Shown here: in pieces, positions 50,561 through 63,305 of the stretch
How positions within the stretch are numbered: the stretch's first letter is position 1
Layout of the letters: every line of letters starts with the position of its first letter
Assembly (NCBI GenBank): GCA_963693305.1
Contig: OY855912.1
Location: forward strand, 32,055,777 to 32,119,776
Length of the DNA: 64,000 nt
Direction of reading: 5' to 3'
Source of the DNA: Meandrina meandrites
Lineage: Eukaryota > Cnidaria > Anthozoa > Scleractinia > Meandrinidae
Program-made: the position numbers and the translations under genes
Notes under the pieces: generated by a model
What the model was told of the DNA's origin: nothing
Seen by the model: the letters and a program-made list of their open reading frames with translations, nothing else
Databases searched by the model: none

Positions 50561-53353
50561 CAGGTCGGTTTCATATTACTATTTTGGTTGGGCTTTTGCA
50601 AGCATTGCAAAAAGCCAGGTTGACGAAGTCCCGCCAATAGTGTTCAAAACACGTTTTTTCGACTTTCCCCATCGTGGCGAATGGAAAAAAATACCCTTGG
50701 GATCGAATTCCACGAGATCGGTTTCATACCACCATTTTGGGAGAGCTTTTGGAAGCAGCGAAAAAAGCCGGGTTGACGAAGGTCGTCCAATTGCGTTCAA
50801 AACTCGTTTTTTCGACTTTCCCCATCGGGGCAAAACGAAAAAACACCCTTGGATCGAATTCAACGAGTTCGTTATCATACCACCATTTTGGGAGGGCTTT
50901 ACCAAGGAGCGGAAAACGCCGGGTTGACGAAAAACGTCCAATTGCGTTGAAAACTCGTTTTTTCGAGTTTCCCCATATGGGCGAAACGAAAAAACACCCT
51001 TTGGATCGAATTCCACGAGGTCGGTTTGACACCACCATTTTGGGTAGGCTTTTCCCAGCAGCGCAAAAAGCCGGGTTGACGAAGGTCGTCCAATTGCGTT
51101 CAAAACTCAATTTTTGGACTTTTCCCATAGAAGTGAAACGAAAAAACACCCTTGGGATCGAATTCCACGAGGTCGGTTTCATACCACCATTTTGGGTGGG
51201 ATTTTCCAAGCAGCGCAAAACGCCGGTTTGACCAAGGTCGTCCAATTGGGTTAAAAACTCGTTTTGTCGAGTTTCCCCATCGGGACGGAACAAAAAAACA
51301 CCCTTGGGATCAAATTCCACGAGGTCGGTTTCATACCACCATTTTTGCTGGGCTTTTGCAAGCAGTGCAAAAAGGCGGGTTGACGAATGTCGTCCATTTG
51401 CGTTTAAAACTCGTTTTGTCGAGATTCCCCATCGGGGCGAAACGAAACAACACCCTTGGGATCGAATTCCACGAGGTCGGTTTCATACCACCATTTTGGG
51501 TGGGCTTTACCAAGCAGCGGAAAACGCCGGGTTGACGAAGGTCATCCAATTGCGTTCAAAACTCGTTTTTTCGACATTCCCCGTCGGGGCGAAACGAAAA
51601 AGCACCCTTGGGATCGAATTCCACCAGGTCGGTTTCATACCACCATTTTGGGTGGGCTTTACCAAGCAGCGGAAAAAGCCGGGATGACGAAGTTCTTCCA
51701 ATTGGGTTGAAAACTCGTTTTGTCGAGTTTTCCCATCGGGACGAAACAAAAAAACACCCTTGGGATCGAATTCCACGAGGTCGGTTTCATACCAACATTT
51801 TTGCTGGGCCCTTGCAAGCAGTGCAAAAAGGCGGGTTGACGAAGGTCGTCCATTTGCCTTAAAAACTCGTTTTTTCGACTTTCCCCGTCGGAGCGAAAGG
51901 AAAAAACACCCTTGGGATCGAATTCCACGAGGTCGGTTTCATACCACCATTTTGGGTTGGTTTTACCAAGCAGAGGAAAACGCCGGGTTGACGAAGGTCG
52001 TCCAATTGCGTTCAAAACTCGTTTTTTCGACTTTCCCCATCTGGGCGAAACGAAAAAGCACCCTTGGGATCGATTTCCACGAGGTCTGTTTCATACCACC
52101 ATTTTGGGTGGGCTTTACGAAGCAGCGGAAAACGCCGGGATGACGAAGTCCTTCCAATTGGGTTGAAAACTCGTTTTTTCGACTTTCCCCATCGGAGCGA
52201 AACGAAAAAACACACTTGGGATCGAATTCCACGAGGTCGGTTTTATACCACCATTTTGGGTTGGACTTACCAAGCAGCGGAAAAGGCCGGGTTGACGAAG
52301 GTCTTCCAGTTGGGTTGAAAACTTGTTTTGTCGAGTTCCCCCATCAGGGGGAAACAAAAAAAAACCCTTGGGATCGAATTCCATGAGGTCGGTTTCATAC
52401 CACCATTTTTTCTGGGCTTTTGCATGCAGTGCAAAAAGCTGGGTTGACGAAGGTCGTCCATTTGCGTTGAAAACTCGTTTCGTCGAGTTTCCCCATTGGG
52501 GGCGAAACGAAAAAACACCCTTGGGTTCGAATTCCACGAGGTCGGTTTCATACCACCATTTTTGCTGGGCTTTACCAAGCAGCGGAAAACGCCAAGTTGA
52601 CGAAGGTCGTCCAATTGCGTTCAAAACTCGTTTTGTCGAGTTACCCCATCGGGGCGAAACGAAAAAACACCCTTGTGATCGAATTCCACGAGGTCGGTTT
52701 CATAACACCATTTTGGGTGGGATTTTCCAAGCAGCGCAAAACGCCGGTTTGACCAAGGTCGTCCAATTGGGTTAAAAACTCGTTTTGTCGAGTTTCCCCA
52801 TCGGGACGGAACAAAAAAACACCCTTGGGATCAAATTCCACGAGGTCGGTTTCATACCACCATTTTTGCTGGGCTTTTGCAAGCAGTGCAAAAAGGCGGG
52901 TTGACGAATGTCGTCCAATTGCGATGAAAACTCGTTTTTTCGAGTTTCCCCATCGGGGCGAAACGAAAAAACACCCTTTGGATCGAATTCCACGAGGTCG
53001 GCTTCATACCACCATTTTGGGTGGGCTTTTCCCAGCAGCGCAAAACGCCGGGTTGACGAAGGTCGTCCAATTGCGTTCAAAACTCGTTTTTTCGACTATC
53101 CCCATCGGGGCAAAACGAAAAAACACCCTTGGGAACGAATTCCACGAGGTCGGTTTCATACCACCATTTTGGGGTGAATTTACCAAGTAGCGGAAAACGC
53201 TGGGTTAACGAAGGTCGTCCAATTGCGTTCAAAACTCTTTTTTTTGAGATTCCCCATCGGGGCGAAACGAAAAAACACCCTTGGGATCGAATTCCACGAG
53301 TTTGGTTTCAAACCACAATTTTGGGTCGGCTTTTGGAAGCAGCGCAAAAAGCC
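50561..53353 (+). repeat. 152-bp satellite, subfamily B, second + segment
   Basis: About 18 diverged monomers carry B features: AAGCAGCGGAAAACGCC, CATTTTTGCTGGGC, GACGAAGGTCGTCC and AAAACTCGTTTTGTCGAG. A block at 51,158-51,395 recurs at 52,681-52,917, ten monomers later, and also near 24,883-25,120. The segment ends at AAAAAGCC (53,353) against the third heptamer array. Confidence 0.93.
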
Positions 53354-53375
53354 AGCTGTGTAGTGCACAGAGTAC
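53340..53375 (+). other. Satellite B to heptamer satellite junction, copy 3
   Basis: AGCGCAAAAAGCCAGCTG is followed by TGTAGTGCACAG, the same join as near 25,406 and, inverted, near 47,990. The next heptamers read ACCTTGTCTAG, as in the inverted copy. Confidence 0.92.
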
Positions 53376-53796
53376 AGTGTACCTTGTCTAGTGCACAGAG
53401 TACAGTGTACCGTGTATAGTGCACAGTGCAGAGAGTACAGTGTACCGTGTATTGTGCACAGAGTACAGTGTACCGTGTATGGTGCACAGTGCACAGAGTA
53501 CAGTGTACCGTGTATAGTGCACAGAGTACAGTGTACCGTGTATAGTGCACAGAGTACAGTGTACCGTGTATAGTGCACAGAGTAGAGTGTACCGTGTATA
53601 GTGCACAGTGCACAGAGTACAGTGTACCGTGCATAGTGCACCGTGCGGAGAGTACAGTGTACCGTGTATGGTGCACAGAGTACAGTGTACCGTGTATAGT
53701 GCACAGTGCACAGAGTACAGTGTACCATGTATAGAGCACAGTGCACAGTGCACAGAGTACAGTGTACCGTGTATAGGGCACAGCGCACAGAGTACA

Positions 53797-56700
53797 GTGT
53801 ATATACCGTGTATATACCGTGTATATACCGAGTATATACCGTATATACTACTATACCGTGTATAGTGCACAGTGCAGAGAGTACAGTGTACCGTGTATAG
53901 TGCACAGTGCACAGTGCACAGAGTCCAGTGTACCGTGTATAGTGCACAGAGTACAGTGTACCGTGTATAGTGCACAGAGTAGAGTGTACCGTGTATAGTG
54001 CACAGTGCACAGAGTACAGTGTACCGTGCATAGTGCACAGTGCACTGAGTCCAGTGTACCGTGTATAGTGCACAGTGCACAGAGTACAGTGTACCGTGTA
54101 TAGTGCACAGTGCACAGAGTACAGTGTACAGTGTATAGTGCACAGTGCACAGAGTACAGTGTACCGTGTATAGTGCACAGTGCACAGTGCACAGAGTAGA
54201 GTGTACCGTGTATAGTGCACAGCGCACAGAGTACAGTGTACCGTGTATAGTGCACAGAGTACTGTGTACCGTGTATGGTGTACAGTGCACAGAGTACAGT
54301 GTACCGTGTATAGTGCACAGTGCAGAGAGTACAGTGTACCGTGTATTGTGCACAGAGTACAGTGTACCGTGTATTGTGCACAGAGTACAGTGTACCGTGT
54401 AAAGTGCACAGAGTAGAGTGTACCGTGTATAGTGCACAGTGCACAGAGTACAGTGTACCGTGCATAGTGCACAGTGCAGAGAGTACAGTGTACCGTGTAT
54501 AGTGCACAGAGTACAGTGTACCATGTATAGTGCAAAGAGTACAGTGTACCGTGTATAGTGCACAGAGTACAGTGTACCGTGTATAGTGCACAGTGCACAG
54601 AGTACAGTGTACCGTGTATAGAGCACAGTGCACTGAGTCCAGTGTACCGTGTATAGTGCACAGTGCAAAGAGTACAGTGTACCGTGTATAGTGCACAGTG
54701 CGCAGAGTACAGTGTACCGTGTATTGTGCGCAGTGCACAGTGCACAGAGTACAGTGTACCGTGTTTAGTGCACAGCGCACAGAGTACAGTGTATATACCG
54801 TGTATATACCGTATATACTACTATACCGTGTATAGTGCACAGTTCACAGAGTAGAGTGTACCGTGTATAGTGCACAGTGCACAGTGCACAGAGTACAGTG
54901 TACCGTGTATAGTGTACAGAGTACAGTGTACAGTGTATAGTGCACAGAGTAGAGTGTACCGTGTATAGTGCACAGTGCACAGAGTACAGTTTACCGTGCA
55001 TAGTGCACAGTGCACTGAGTCCAGTGTACCGTGTATAGTGCACAGTGCACAGAGTACAGTGTACAGTGTATAGTGCACAGTGCACAGAGTACAGTGTACC
55101 GTGTATAGTGCACAGTGCACAGTGCACAGAGTACAGTGTACCGTGTATAGTGCACAGTGCACAGTGCACAGAGTACAGTGTACCGTGTATAGTGCACAGC
55201 GCACAGAGTACAGTGTACCATGTATAGTGCACAGAGTACTGTGTACCGTGTATGGTGTACAGTGCACAGAGTACAGTGTACCGTGTATAGTGAACAGAGT
55301 ACAGTGTGCCGTGTATAGTGCACAGAGTACAGTGTACCGTGTATAGTTCACAGTGCACAGAGTACAGTGTACCGTGTATAGTACACAGTGCACAGGGTAC
55401 AGTGTACCGTGTATAGTGCACAGTGCACAGAGTACAGTGTAGCGTGTTTAGTGCACAGGGCATAGAGTACAGTGTACCGTGTATAGTGCAGAGTACAGTG
55501 TACTGTGTATAGTGCACAGTGCACAGAGTACAGTGTACCATGTATAGTGCACAGTGCACAGCGTACAGTGTACCGTGTATAGTGCACAGCACACAGAGTA
55601 CAGTGTACCGTGTATAGTGCACAGTGCACAGAGTACAGTGTACCGTGTATAGTGCACAGTGCACAGAGTACAGTGTACCGTGTATAGTGCACAGTGCACA
55701 GAGTACAGTGTACCGTGTATAGTGCACAGTGCACAGAGTACAGTGTACCGTGTATAGTGCACAGAGTACAGTGTACCGTGTATAGTGTACAGTGCACAGA
55801 GTACAGTGCACAGAGTACAGTGTACCGTGTATAGTGAACATAGTACAGTGTACCGTATATAGTGCACAGAGTACAGTGTACCGTGTTTAGTGCACAGTGC
55901 ACAGAGTACAGTGTACCGTGTATAGTGCACAGTGCACAGAGTACAGTGTACCGTGTATAGTGCACAGAGTACAGTGTACCGTGTTTAGTGCACAGGGCAT
56001 AGAGTACAGTGTACCGTGTAAAGTGCAGAGTACAGTGTGCTGTGTATAGTGCACAGTGCACAGAGTACAGTGTACCGTGTATAGTGCACAGTGCACAGCG
56101 TACAGTGTACCGTGTATAGTGCACAGCACACAGAGTACAGTGTACCGTGTATAGTGCACAGTGCACAGAGTACAGTGCACCGTGTATAGTGCACAGTGCA
56201 AAGAGTACAGTGTACCATGTATAGTGCACGGTGCACAGAGTACAGTGTACCGTGTATAGTGCACAGTGCACAGAGTACAGTGTACCACGTATAGTGCACA
56301 GGGCACAGAGTACAGTGTACCGTGGATAGTGCACAGAGTACAGGCTACTGTGTATAGTGGACAGTGCACAGAGAACAGTGTACCGTGTATAGTGCACAGT
56401 GCACAGTGTACCATGTATAGTGAACAGAGTACAGTGTACCGTGTATAGTACACAGTGCACAGAGTACAGTGTACCGTGTATAGTGCACAGAGTACAGTGT
56501 ACCGTTTATAGTGCACAGTGCACAGAGTACAGTGTACTGTGTATAGTGCACAGAGAACAGTGTACCGTGTATTAGAAAACAGTGCACAGTGCACAGAGTA
56601 CAGTGTACCGTGTATAGTGCACAGTGCACAGAGTACAGTGTACCGTGTATAGTGCACAGTGCACAGTGCACAGAGTACAGTGTACCGTGTATAGTGCACA

Positions 56701-59700
56701 GCGCACAGAGTACAGTGTACTGTGTATAGTGCACAGTGCACAGAGTACAGTGTACCGTGTATAGTGCACAGTGCACAGAGTACAGTGTACCATGTATAGT
56801 GCACAGTGCACAGTGCACAGAGTACAGTGTACCGTGTATAGTGCACAGCGCACAGAGTACAGTGTACCGTGTATAGTGCACAGAGTACTGTGTACTGTGT
56901 ATGGTGTACAGTGCACAGAGTACAGTGTACCGTGTATAGTGCACAGTGCAGAGAGTACAGTGTACTGTGTATTGTGCACAGAGTACAGTGTACCGTGTAT
57001 GGTGCACAGTGCACAGAGTACAGTGTACCGTGTATAGTGCACAGAGTACAGTGTACCGTGTATAGTGCACAGAGTACAGTGTACCGTGTATAGTGCACAG
57101 AGTAGGGTGTACCGTGTATAGTGCACAGTGCACAGAGTACAGTGTACTCTGCATAGTGCACAGTGCAGAGAGTACAGTGTACCGTGTATAGTGCACAGAG
57201 TACAGTGTACCGTGTATAGTGCAATGAGTACAGTGTACCGTGTATAGTGCACAGAGTACAGTGTACCGTGTATAGTGCACAGTGCACAGAGTACAGTGTA
57301 CCGTGTATAGAGCACAGTGCACTGAGTCTAGTGTACGGTGTATAGTGCACAGTGCACAGAGTACAGTGTACCGTGTATAGTGCACATTGCACAGAGTACA
57401 GTGTACCGTGTATAGTGCACAGTGCACAGTGCACAGAGTACAGTGTACTGTGTATAGTGCACAGAGTAGAGTGTACCGTGTATATTGCACAGTGCACAGA
57501 GTACAGTATACCGTGTATAGAGCACAGTGCACTGAGTAGAGTGTACCGTGTATAGTGCACAGTACACAGAGTACAGTGTACCGTGTATAGTGCACAGTGC
57601 ACAGAGTACAGTGTATTGTGTATAGTGCACAGTGCACAGTGCACAGAGTACAGTGTACCGTGTATAGTGCACAGCGCACAGAGTACAGTGTATATACCGT
57701 GTATATACCGTATATACTACTTTACCATGTATAGTGCACAGTGCACAGAGTACAGTGTACCGTGTATAGTGCACAGTGCACAGTGCACAGAGTACAGTGT
57801 ACCGTGTATAGTGCACAGAGTACAGTGTACCGTGTATAGTGCACAGTGCACAGAGTACAGTGTACCGTGTATAGAGCACAGTGCACTGAGTCTAGTGTAC
57901 CGTGTATAGTGCACAGTGCACAGAGTACAGTGTACCGTGTATAGTGCACATTGCACAGAGTACAGTGTACCGTGTATAGTGCACAGTGCACAGTGCACAG
58001 AGTACAGTGTACCGTGTATAGTGCACAGAGTAGAGTGTACCGTGTATAGTGCACAGTGCACAGAGTACAGTATACCGTGTATAGAGCACAGTGCACTGAG
58101 TAGAGTGTACCGTGTATAGTGCACAGTACACAGAGTACAGTGTACCGTGTATAGTGCACAGTGCACAGAGTACAGTGTATTGTGTATAGTGCACAGTGCA
58201 CAGTGCACAGAGTACAGTGTACCGTGTATAGTGCACAGCGCACAGAGTACAGTGTATATACCGTGTATATACCGTATATACTACTTTACCATGTATAGTG
58301 CACAGTGCACAGAGTACAGTGTACCGTGTATAGTGCACAGTGCACAGTGCACAGAGTACAGTGTACCGTGTATAGTGTACAGAGTAAAGTGTACCGTGTA
58401 TAGTGCACAGTGCACAGAGTACAGTTTACCGTGCATAGTGGACAGTGCACTGAGTCCAGTGTACCGTGTATAGTGCACAGTGCACAGAGTACAGTGTACC
58501 GTGTATAGTGCACAGTGCACAGAGTACAGTTTACCGTGTATAGTGCACAGTGCATAGTGCACAGAGTACAGTGTACCGTGTATAGTGCACAGTGCACAGT
58601 GCACAGAGTACAGTGTACCGTGTATAGTGAACAGAGTACAGTGTGCCGTGTATAGTGCACAGAGTACAGTGTACCGTGTATAGTTCACAGTGCACAGAGA
58701 ACAGTATACCGTGTATAGTACACAGTGCACAGGGTACAGTGTACCGTGTATAGTGCACAGTGCACAGAGTACAGTGTACCGTGTATAGTGCACAGTGCAC
58801 AGAGTACAGTGTACCGTGTATAGTGCACAGCATACAGTGTACCGTGTATAGTGCACAGTGCACAGAGTACAGTGTACCGTGTATAGTGCACAGTGTACAG
58901 CGTACAGTGTACCGTGTATAGTGCACAGCACACAGAGTACAGTGTACCGTGTATAGTGCACAGTGCACAGAGTACAGTGTACCGTGTATAGTGCACAGTG
59001 CACAGAGTACAGTGTACCAAGTATAGTGCACAGGGCACAGAGTACAGTGTACCGTGGATAGTGCACAGAGTACAGGGTACTGTGTATAGTGGACAGTGCA
59101 CAGAGTACAGTGTACCGTGTATAGTGCACAGTGTACCATGTATAGTGAACAGAGTACAGTGTACCGTGTATAGTACACAGTGCACAGAGTACAGTGTACC
59201 GTGTATAGTGCACAGAGTACAGTGTACCGTTTATAGTGCACAGTGCACAGAGTACTGTGTATAGTGCACAGAGTACAGTGTACCGTGTATTACAAAACAG
59301 TGCACAGTGCACAGAGTACAGTGTACCGTGTATAGTGCACAGTGCACAGCGTACAGTGTACCGTGTATAGTGCACAGTGCACAGAGTAGAGTGTACCGTG
59401 TATAGTGCACAGTGCACAGAGTACAGTGTACCGTGTATAGTGCACAGTGCACAGAGTACAGTGTACCGTGTATAGTGCACAGTGCACAGAGTACAGTGTA
59501 CCGTGTATAGTGCACAGTGCACAGAGTACAGTGTACCGTGTATAGTGCACAGCGTACAGTGTACCGTGTACAGTGTACAGTGCACAGAGTACAGTGCACA
59601 GAGTACAGTGTACCGTGTATAGTGAACATAGTACAGTGTACCGTGTTTAGTGCACAGAGTACAGTGTACCGTGTTTAGTGCACAGTGCACAGAGTACAGT

Positions 59701-62700
59701 GTACCGTGTAAAGTGCACAGTGCACAGAGTACAGTGTACCGTGTATAGTGCACAGTGCACAGAGTACGGTGTACCGTGTTTAGTGCACAGGGCATAGAGT
59801 ACAGTGTACCGTGTAAAGTGCAGAGTACAGTGTACTGTGTATAGTGCACAGAGCACAGAGTACAGTGTACCGTGTATAGTGCACAGTGCACAGCGTACAG
59901 TGTACCGTCTATAGTGCACAGCACACAGAGTACGGTGTACCGTGTATAGTGCACAGTGCAAAGAGTACAGTGCACCGTGTATAGTGCACAGTGCACAGGG
60001 TACAGTGTACCGTGTATAGTGCACGGTGCACAGAGTACAGTTTACCGTGTATAGTGCACAGTGCACAGAGTACAGTGTACCACGTATAGTGCACAGGGCA
60101 CAGAGTACAGTGTACCGTGGATAGTGCACAGAGTACAGGGTACTGTGTATAGTGGACAGTGCACAGAGTACAGTGTACCGTGTATAGGGAACATAGTACA
60201 GTGTACCGTATATAGTGCACAGAGTACAGTGTACCGTGTTTAGTGCACAGTGCACAGAGTACAGTGTACCGTGTATAGTGCACAGTGCACAGAGTACAGT
60301 GTACCGTGTATAGTGCACAGTGCACAGAGTACAGTGTACCGTGTTTAGTGCACAGGGCATAGAGTACAGTGTACCGTGTAAAGTGCAGAGTACAGTGTAC
60401 TGTGTATAGTGCACAGTGCACAGAGTACAGTGTACCGTGTATAGTGCACAGTGCACAGCGTACAGTGTACCGTGTATAGTGCACAGCACACAGAGTACAG
60501 TGTACCGTGTATAGTGCACAGTGCACAGAGTACAGTGCACCGTGTATAGTGCACAGTGCACAGAGTACAGTGTACCGTGTATAGTGCACGGTGCACAGAG
60601 TACAGTGTACCGTGTATAGTGCACATTGCACAGAGTACAGTGTACCACGTATAGTGCACAGGGCACAGAGTACAGTGTACCGTGGATAGTGCACAGAGTA
60701 CAGGCTACTGTGTATAGTGGACAGTGCACAGAGTACAGTGTACCGTGTTTAGTGCACAGGGCATAGAGTACAGTGTACCGTGTATAGTGTACAGAGTACA
60801 GTGTACCGTGTATAGTGCACAGAGTAGAGTGTACCGGGTATAGTGCACAGTGAATAGAGTACAGTGTACCGTGCACAGTGCACAGTGCACTGAGTACAGT
60901 GTACCGTGTATAGTGCACAGTGCACAGAGTTCAGTGTACCGTGTATAGTGCACAGTGCAAAGAGTACAGTGTACCGTGTATAGTGCACAGTGCACAGAGT
61001 ACAGTGTACTGTGTATAGTGCACAGTGCACAGTGCACAGAGTACAGTGTACCGTGTATAGTGCACAGCGCACAGAGTACAGTGTACCGTGTATAGTGCAC
61101 AGAGTCCTGTGTACCGTGTATGGTGTACAGTGCACAGAGTACAGTGTGCCGTGTATAGTGCACAGAGTACAGTGTACCGTGTATAGTGCACAGTGTACAG
61201 TGTACCGTGTATAGTGCACAGAGTAGAGTGTACCGTGTATAGTGCACAGAGTACAGTGTACCGTGTATAGTTCACAGTGCACAGAGTACAGTGTACCGTG
61301 TATAGTACACATTGCACAGGGTACAGTGTACCGTGTATGGTGCACAGTGCACAGAGTACAGTGTACCGTGTTTAGTGCACAGGGCATAGAGTACAGTGTA
61401 CCGTGTATAGTGCAGAGTACAGTGTACTGTGTATAGTGCACAGTGCACAGAGTACAGTGTACCGTGTATACTGCACAGTGCACAGTGCACAGAGTACAGT
61501 GTACCGTGTATAGTGCACAGCGCACAGAGTACACTGTATATACCGTGTATATACCGTATATACTACTATACCGTGTATAGTGCACAGTGCACAGAGTACA
61601 GTGTACCGTGTATAGTGCACAGTGCACAGTGCACAGAGTACAGTGTACGGTGTATAGTGCACAGAGTACAGTGTACCGTGTATAGTGCACAGAGTAGAGT
61701 GTACCGTGTATAGTGCACAGTGCACAGAGTACAGTGTACCGTGTATAGAGCAAAGTGCACTGAGTCCAGTGTACCGTGTATAGTGCACAGTGCACAGAGT
61801 ACAGTGTACCGTGAATAGTGCACAGTGCACAGAGTACAGTGTACCGTGTATAGTGCACAGTGCACTGTGCACAGAGTACAGTGTGCCGTGTATAGTGCAC
61901 AGCGCACAGAGTACAGTGTATATACCGTGTATATACCGTATATACTACTATACCGTGTATATTGCACAGTGCACAGAGTACAGTGTACCGTGTATAGTGC
62001 ACAGTGCACAGTGCACAGAGTACAGTGTACCGTGTATAGTGTACAGAGTACAGTGTACCGTGTATAGTGCACAGAGTAGAGTGTACCGTGTATAGTGCAC
62101 AGTGCACAGAGTACAGTTTACCGTGCATAGTGGACAGTGCACTGAGTCCAGTGTACCGTGTATAGTGCACAGTGCACAGAGTACAGTGTACCGTGTATAG
62201 TGCACAGGGCACAGAGTACAGTGTACCGTGGATAGTGCACAGAGTACAGGGTACTGTGTATAGTGGACAGTGCACAGAGTACAGTGTACCGTCTATAGTG
62301 CACAGTGCACAGTGTACCATGTATAGTGAACAGAGTACAGTGTACCGGGTATAGTACACAGTGCACAGAGTACAGTGTACCGTGTATAGTGCACAGAGTA
62401 CAGTGTACCGTTTATAGTGCACAGTGCACAGAGTACTGTGTATAGTGCACACATTACAGTGTACCGTGTATTAGAAAACAGTGCACAGTGCACAGAGTAC
62501 AGTGTACCGTGTATAGTGCACAGTGCACAGAGTACAGTGTACCGTGTATAGAGCAAAGTGAACTGAGTCCAGTGTACCGTGTATAGTGCACAGTGCACAG
62601 AGTACAGTGTACCGTGAATAGTGCACAGTGCACAGAGTACAGTGTACCGTGTATAGTGCACAGTACACTGTGCACAGAGTACAGTGTGCCGTGTATAGTG

Positions 62701-62758
62701 CACAGCGCACAGAGTACAGTGTATATACCGTGTATATACCGTATATACTACTATACCG
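53797..62758 (+). repeat. TATA-rich islands in the second + heptamer array
   Basis: Seven islands lie at about 53,797-53,858, 54,790-54,828, 57,689-57,727, 58,253-58,290, 61,535-61,573, 61,917-61,955 and 62,720-62,758. The first is again the longest and nearest to the junction. The two at 57.7 and 58.3 kb share CTACTTTACCATG in place of CTACTATACCGTG, which marks them as recent duplicates. Unlike the other arrays, islands here extend more than 9 kb from the edge. Confidence 0.9.
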
Positions 62759-63290
62759 TGTATATTGCACAGTGCACAGAGTACAGTGTACCGTGTATAG
62801 TGCACAGTGCACAGTGCACAGAGTACAGTGTACCGTGTATAGTGTACAGAGTACAGTGTACCGTGTATAGTGCACAGAGTAGAGTGTACCGTGTATAGTG
62901 CACAGTGCACAGAGTACAGTTTACCGTGCATAGTGGACAGTGCACTGAGTCCAGTGTACCGTGTATAGTGCAGAGTGCACAGAGTACAGTGTACCGTGTA
63001 TAGTGCACAGGGCACAGAGTACAGTGTACCGTGGATAGTGCACAGAGTACAGGGTACTGTGTATAGTGGACAGTGCACAGAGTACAGTGTACCGTGTATA
63101 GTGCACAGTGCACAGTGTACCATGTATAGTGAACAGAGTACAGTGTACCGGGTATAGTACACAGTGCACAGAGTACAGTGTACCGTGTATAGTGCACAGA
63201 GTACAGTGTACCGTTTATAGTGCACAGTGCACAGAGTACTGTGTATAGTGCACACATTACAGTGTACCGTGTATTAGAAAACAGTGCACA
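56568..63290 (+). repeat. A-rich interrupters in the second + heptamer array
   Basis: GTATTAGAAAACAGTGC stands near 56,569, 62,468 and 63,271, with a variant GTATTACAAAACAGTGC near 59,287. The last two are 803 bp apart, in step with the tandem duplication there. Confidence 0.85.
57235..58375 (+). repeat. 564-bp tandem duplication (heptamer satellite)
   Basis: About 57,235-57,798 and 57,799-58,375 are adjacent copies, each with one TATA island ending CTACTTTACC. Shared marks are GAGTCTAGTG, GTGCACATTGC, CAGTATACCG and GTGTATTGTG. Differences are few, for example GTACGGTG at 57,333 against GTACCGTG at 57,897. Confidence 0.87.
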
Positions 63291-63305
63291 GTGCACAGAG
63301 TACAG
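61700..63305 (+). repeat. 803-bp tandem duplication (heptamer satellite)
   Basis: About 61,700-62,502 and 62,503-63,305 are adjacent copies, each with one TATA island and one A-rich interrupter. Shared marks are GAGCAAAGTG, GTGAATAGTGC, GTGTATATTGCAC, GTACCGGGTATAG and GCACACATTACAG. Differences include CAAAGTGCAC (61,751) against CAAAGTGAAC (62,554) and GCACTGTGC against ACACTGTGC near 61,863 and 62,666. Confidence 0.88.
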
